Under the pieces are notes generated by a model that saw nothing but the letters and a program-made list of their open reading frames with translations, was not told where the DNA came from and made no database searches. Shown piece after piece: positions 63,015 through 64,000 of a stretch of 64,000 nt of DNA. This DNA comes from Aquatica leii. Its lineage: Eukaryota; Arthropoda; Insecta; Coleoptera; Lampyridae. The translations under genes and the position numbers were made by a program. The DNA is taken from NCBI GenBank assembly GCA_035610365.1, contig CM069433.1, forward strand, positions 129,474,545 through 129,538,544, read 5' to 3'. The number at the start of each line of letters is the position of its first letter. Positions within the stretch are counted from its first letter, which is position 1.

Positions 63015-64000
63015 TACCGTTACATTACCTACATCGCCATCAGAAATTAAACACATTATTATAAAACTTTCAATAGAAAAATCACCGAAATCGAACTTGA
63101 TTACAAATTTAATATTGAAACAACTTATAATAAAGACGTCCCTGGCAACAATATTTAGCGCTTCCCTATGACCTGAGTATTTCGCAAAGCAAGGGAGACA
63201 AGCCATCATTCTATTATTTCATAAAGGAGGCAAGGATAAACATATACCAGACAGTTATCGCCCAATCTCAGCCTTCTTTCAACGCTGTCAAAGGTTTTGA
63301 AGAAAATTATTCATATACGACTAAATGTAATCCCTGGAAGAAAAGAGTATCATACCAAAATATCAATTTGGCTTTAAAAAAACATTCTTGTAACGTACCA
63401 GTTTGTGAGAATCACAGAAACAATAGAACACGGCTTTGAGAACAAGAAATATACAGTCGTTTGCTTTATTGACCTTCGAAACGCATTTGACAGGGTGTGC
63501 CATGAAGATATAAAGTGATGATACTAGAACTCCTACGCTATCTTATTTACATCATCACCTCATTCATTACAGATGAAGTATTTACAGTTCGGATACAGGC
63601 AACCCTATCGACTAAAAGAACTATTAATGCTGGAGTACTAGAGAGGAGATATTAGTACCAAGTCTTTTTAACATTTACGTAAATGATCTACAAACCACAA
63701 GTAGTGCCAGCTTAGCAATGCTTGCTGATGACACAGCAGTAATTACGCAAAATGCAAATAGAAAATTAAAATCAATACAACGAAGAGTCAGGTGAAAGTC
63801 TTCACTTTGAATCCATGTGAATAAGAAGATAAGCGAATGCTATGCAAGACTCTCATTACTATACCCGTTAATTAACAGAAAATCTCACCTGCGCATAGAG
63901 TGCATTATGTTAATCTACAAGAGTATTCTACGACCAATCTTAACATATGCATGTCTTACAAAACAAAGCCAAAGCAAAAACAACCAACATCAGAGAATCA
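63015..64000 (+). pseudogene. jockey ORF2 reverse transcriptase, cut by window end
   Basis: LPTSPSEIKHIIIKLSIEKS leads in. Then FHKGGKDKHIPDSYRPIS (RT block 1), VVCFIDLRNAFDRVCHED (motif A; the catalytic Asp is in FID), PSLFNIYVNDLQTTSS (motif B end) and LAMLADDTAVITQNAN (motif C, ADD) follow. Near 63900 IECIMLIYKSILRPILTYAC matches the thumb region 'LYKxxIRPxLTYG'. Stops and shifts occur between most blocks, for example near 63500 and 63640. The gene continues off the window. Confidence 0.8.

Larger units (their letters stand above)
56040..64000 (+). mobile_element. jockey-type non-LTR retrotransposon, interrupted, runs off window
   Basis: ORF1 with zinc knuckles (56089-56815), endonuclease (57010-57330), the linker between endonuclease and RT (57450-58540, with a TIR element inside) and the reverse transcriptase (63015-64000) occur in the normal order on plus. 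A foreign segment of about 4.5 kb splits the linker from the RT. Numerous stops and shifts are present. The element continues beyond the window end, so its 3' tail is not seen. Confidence 0.8.

Overview
The window reads as a stretch of AT-rich arthropod nuclear DNA, most likely insect. The evidence is short GT..AG introns in the coding remnants and a characteristic insect mix of mobile elements: mariner/IS630, piggyBac, PIF-Harbinger, P-like, MULE, Penelope-like and jockey. I cannot resolve the order of insect. I found no ordinary host gene, tRNA or rRNA. Almost every recognisable coding segment belongs to a transposable element, and nearly all are broken by frameshifts, stops or deletions.

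Layout. 0-5.5 kb: Myb/SANT, mariner and piggyBac remnants, a full-length decayed mariner-type transposase (minus), then a 164-bp insertion with a 12-bp target duplication, 48-bp perfect inverted repeats and a hammerhead-ribozyme core. 5.7-8.6 kb: a Myb/SANT-like pseudogene (minus) whose first intron holds an exactly 1800-bp TA-flanked element. 9.4-12.0 kb: a Harbinger-like element with converging MADF/BESS and HARBI1-like genes; the transposase has lost its third acidic residue region. 13-14.3 kb: internally deleted remnant of an unnamed transposon protein, repeated in part at 29.7 kb. 15.5-16.4 kb: Penelope-like fragment between inverted repeats. 18-19 kb: mariner pseudogene and a 189-bp tandem repeat. 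20.7-23.1 kb: piggyBac element with TTAA ends. 23.5-26.0 and 34.9-37.2 kb: two Harbinger copies of one family in opposite orientation. 27.2-30.2 kb: piggyBac remnant with an internal tandem duplication, inserted in a P-like fragment. 30.2-32.7 kb: Mutator-like/YqaJ element.

37.9-48.9 kb is the densest coding cluster: a near full-length P-like (THAP) transposase pseudogene (plus), a SWIM-YqaJ-PHD gene (plus) fused in frame to a 5'-truncated Penelope-like element (RT plus GIY-YIG), and a second P-like transposase (minus) split by a MULE with a perfect 9-bp target duplication. 50.1-50.9 kb: a third mariner-type pseudogene. 50.9-56 kb is gene-free apart from another hammerhead-like motif. 56.0 kb to the window end is one jockey-type non-LTR retrotransposon, interrupted by a TIR element and by about 4.5 kb carrying a second Mutator-like/YqaJ remnant.

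There is no joint pathway here: the features are independent parasites, many nested, and their order of insertion can be read from the junctions. The points most worth following are the family of hammerhead-like motifs at five loci, the compact hammerhead mini-element at 4.9-5.1 kb, and the 746-codon exonuclease/PHD/reverse transcriptase/GIY-YIG reading frame.
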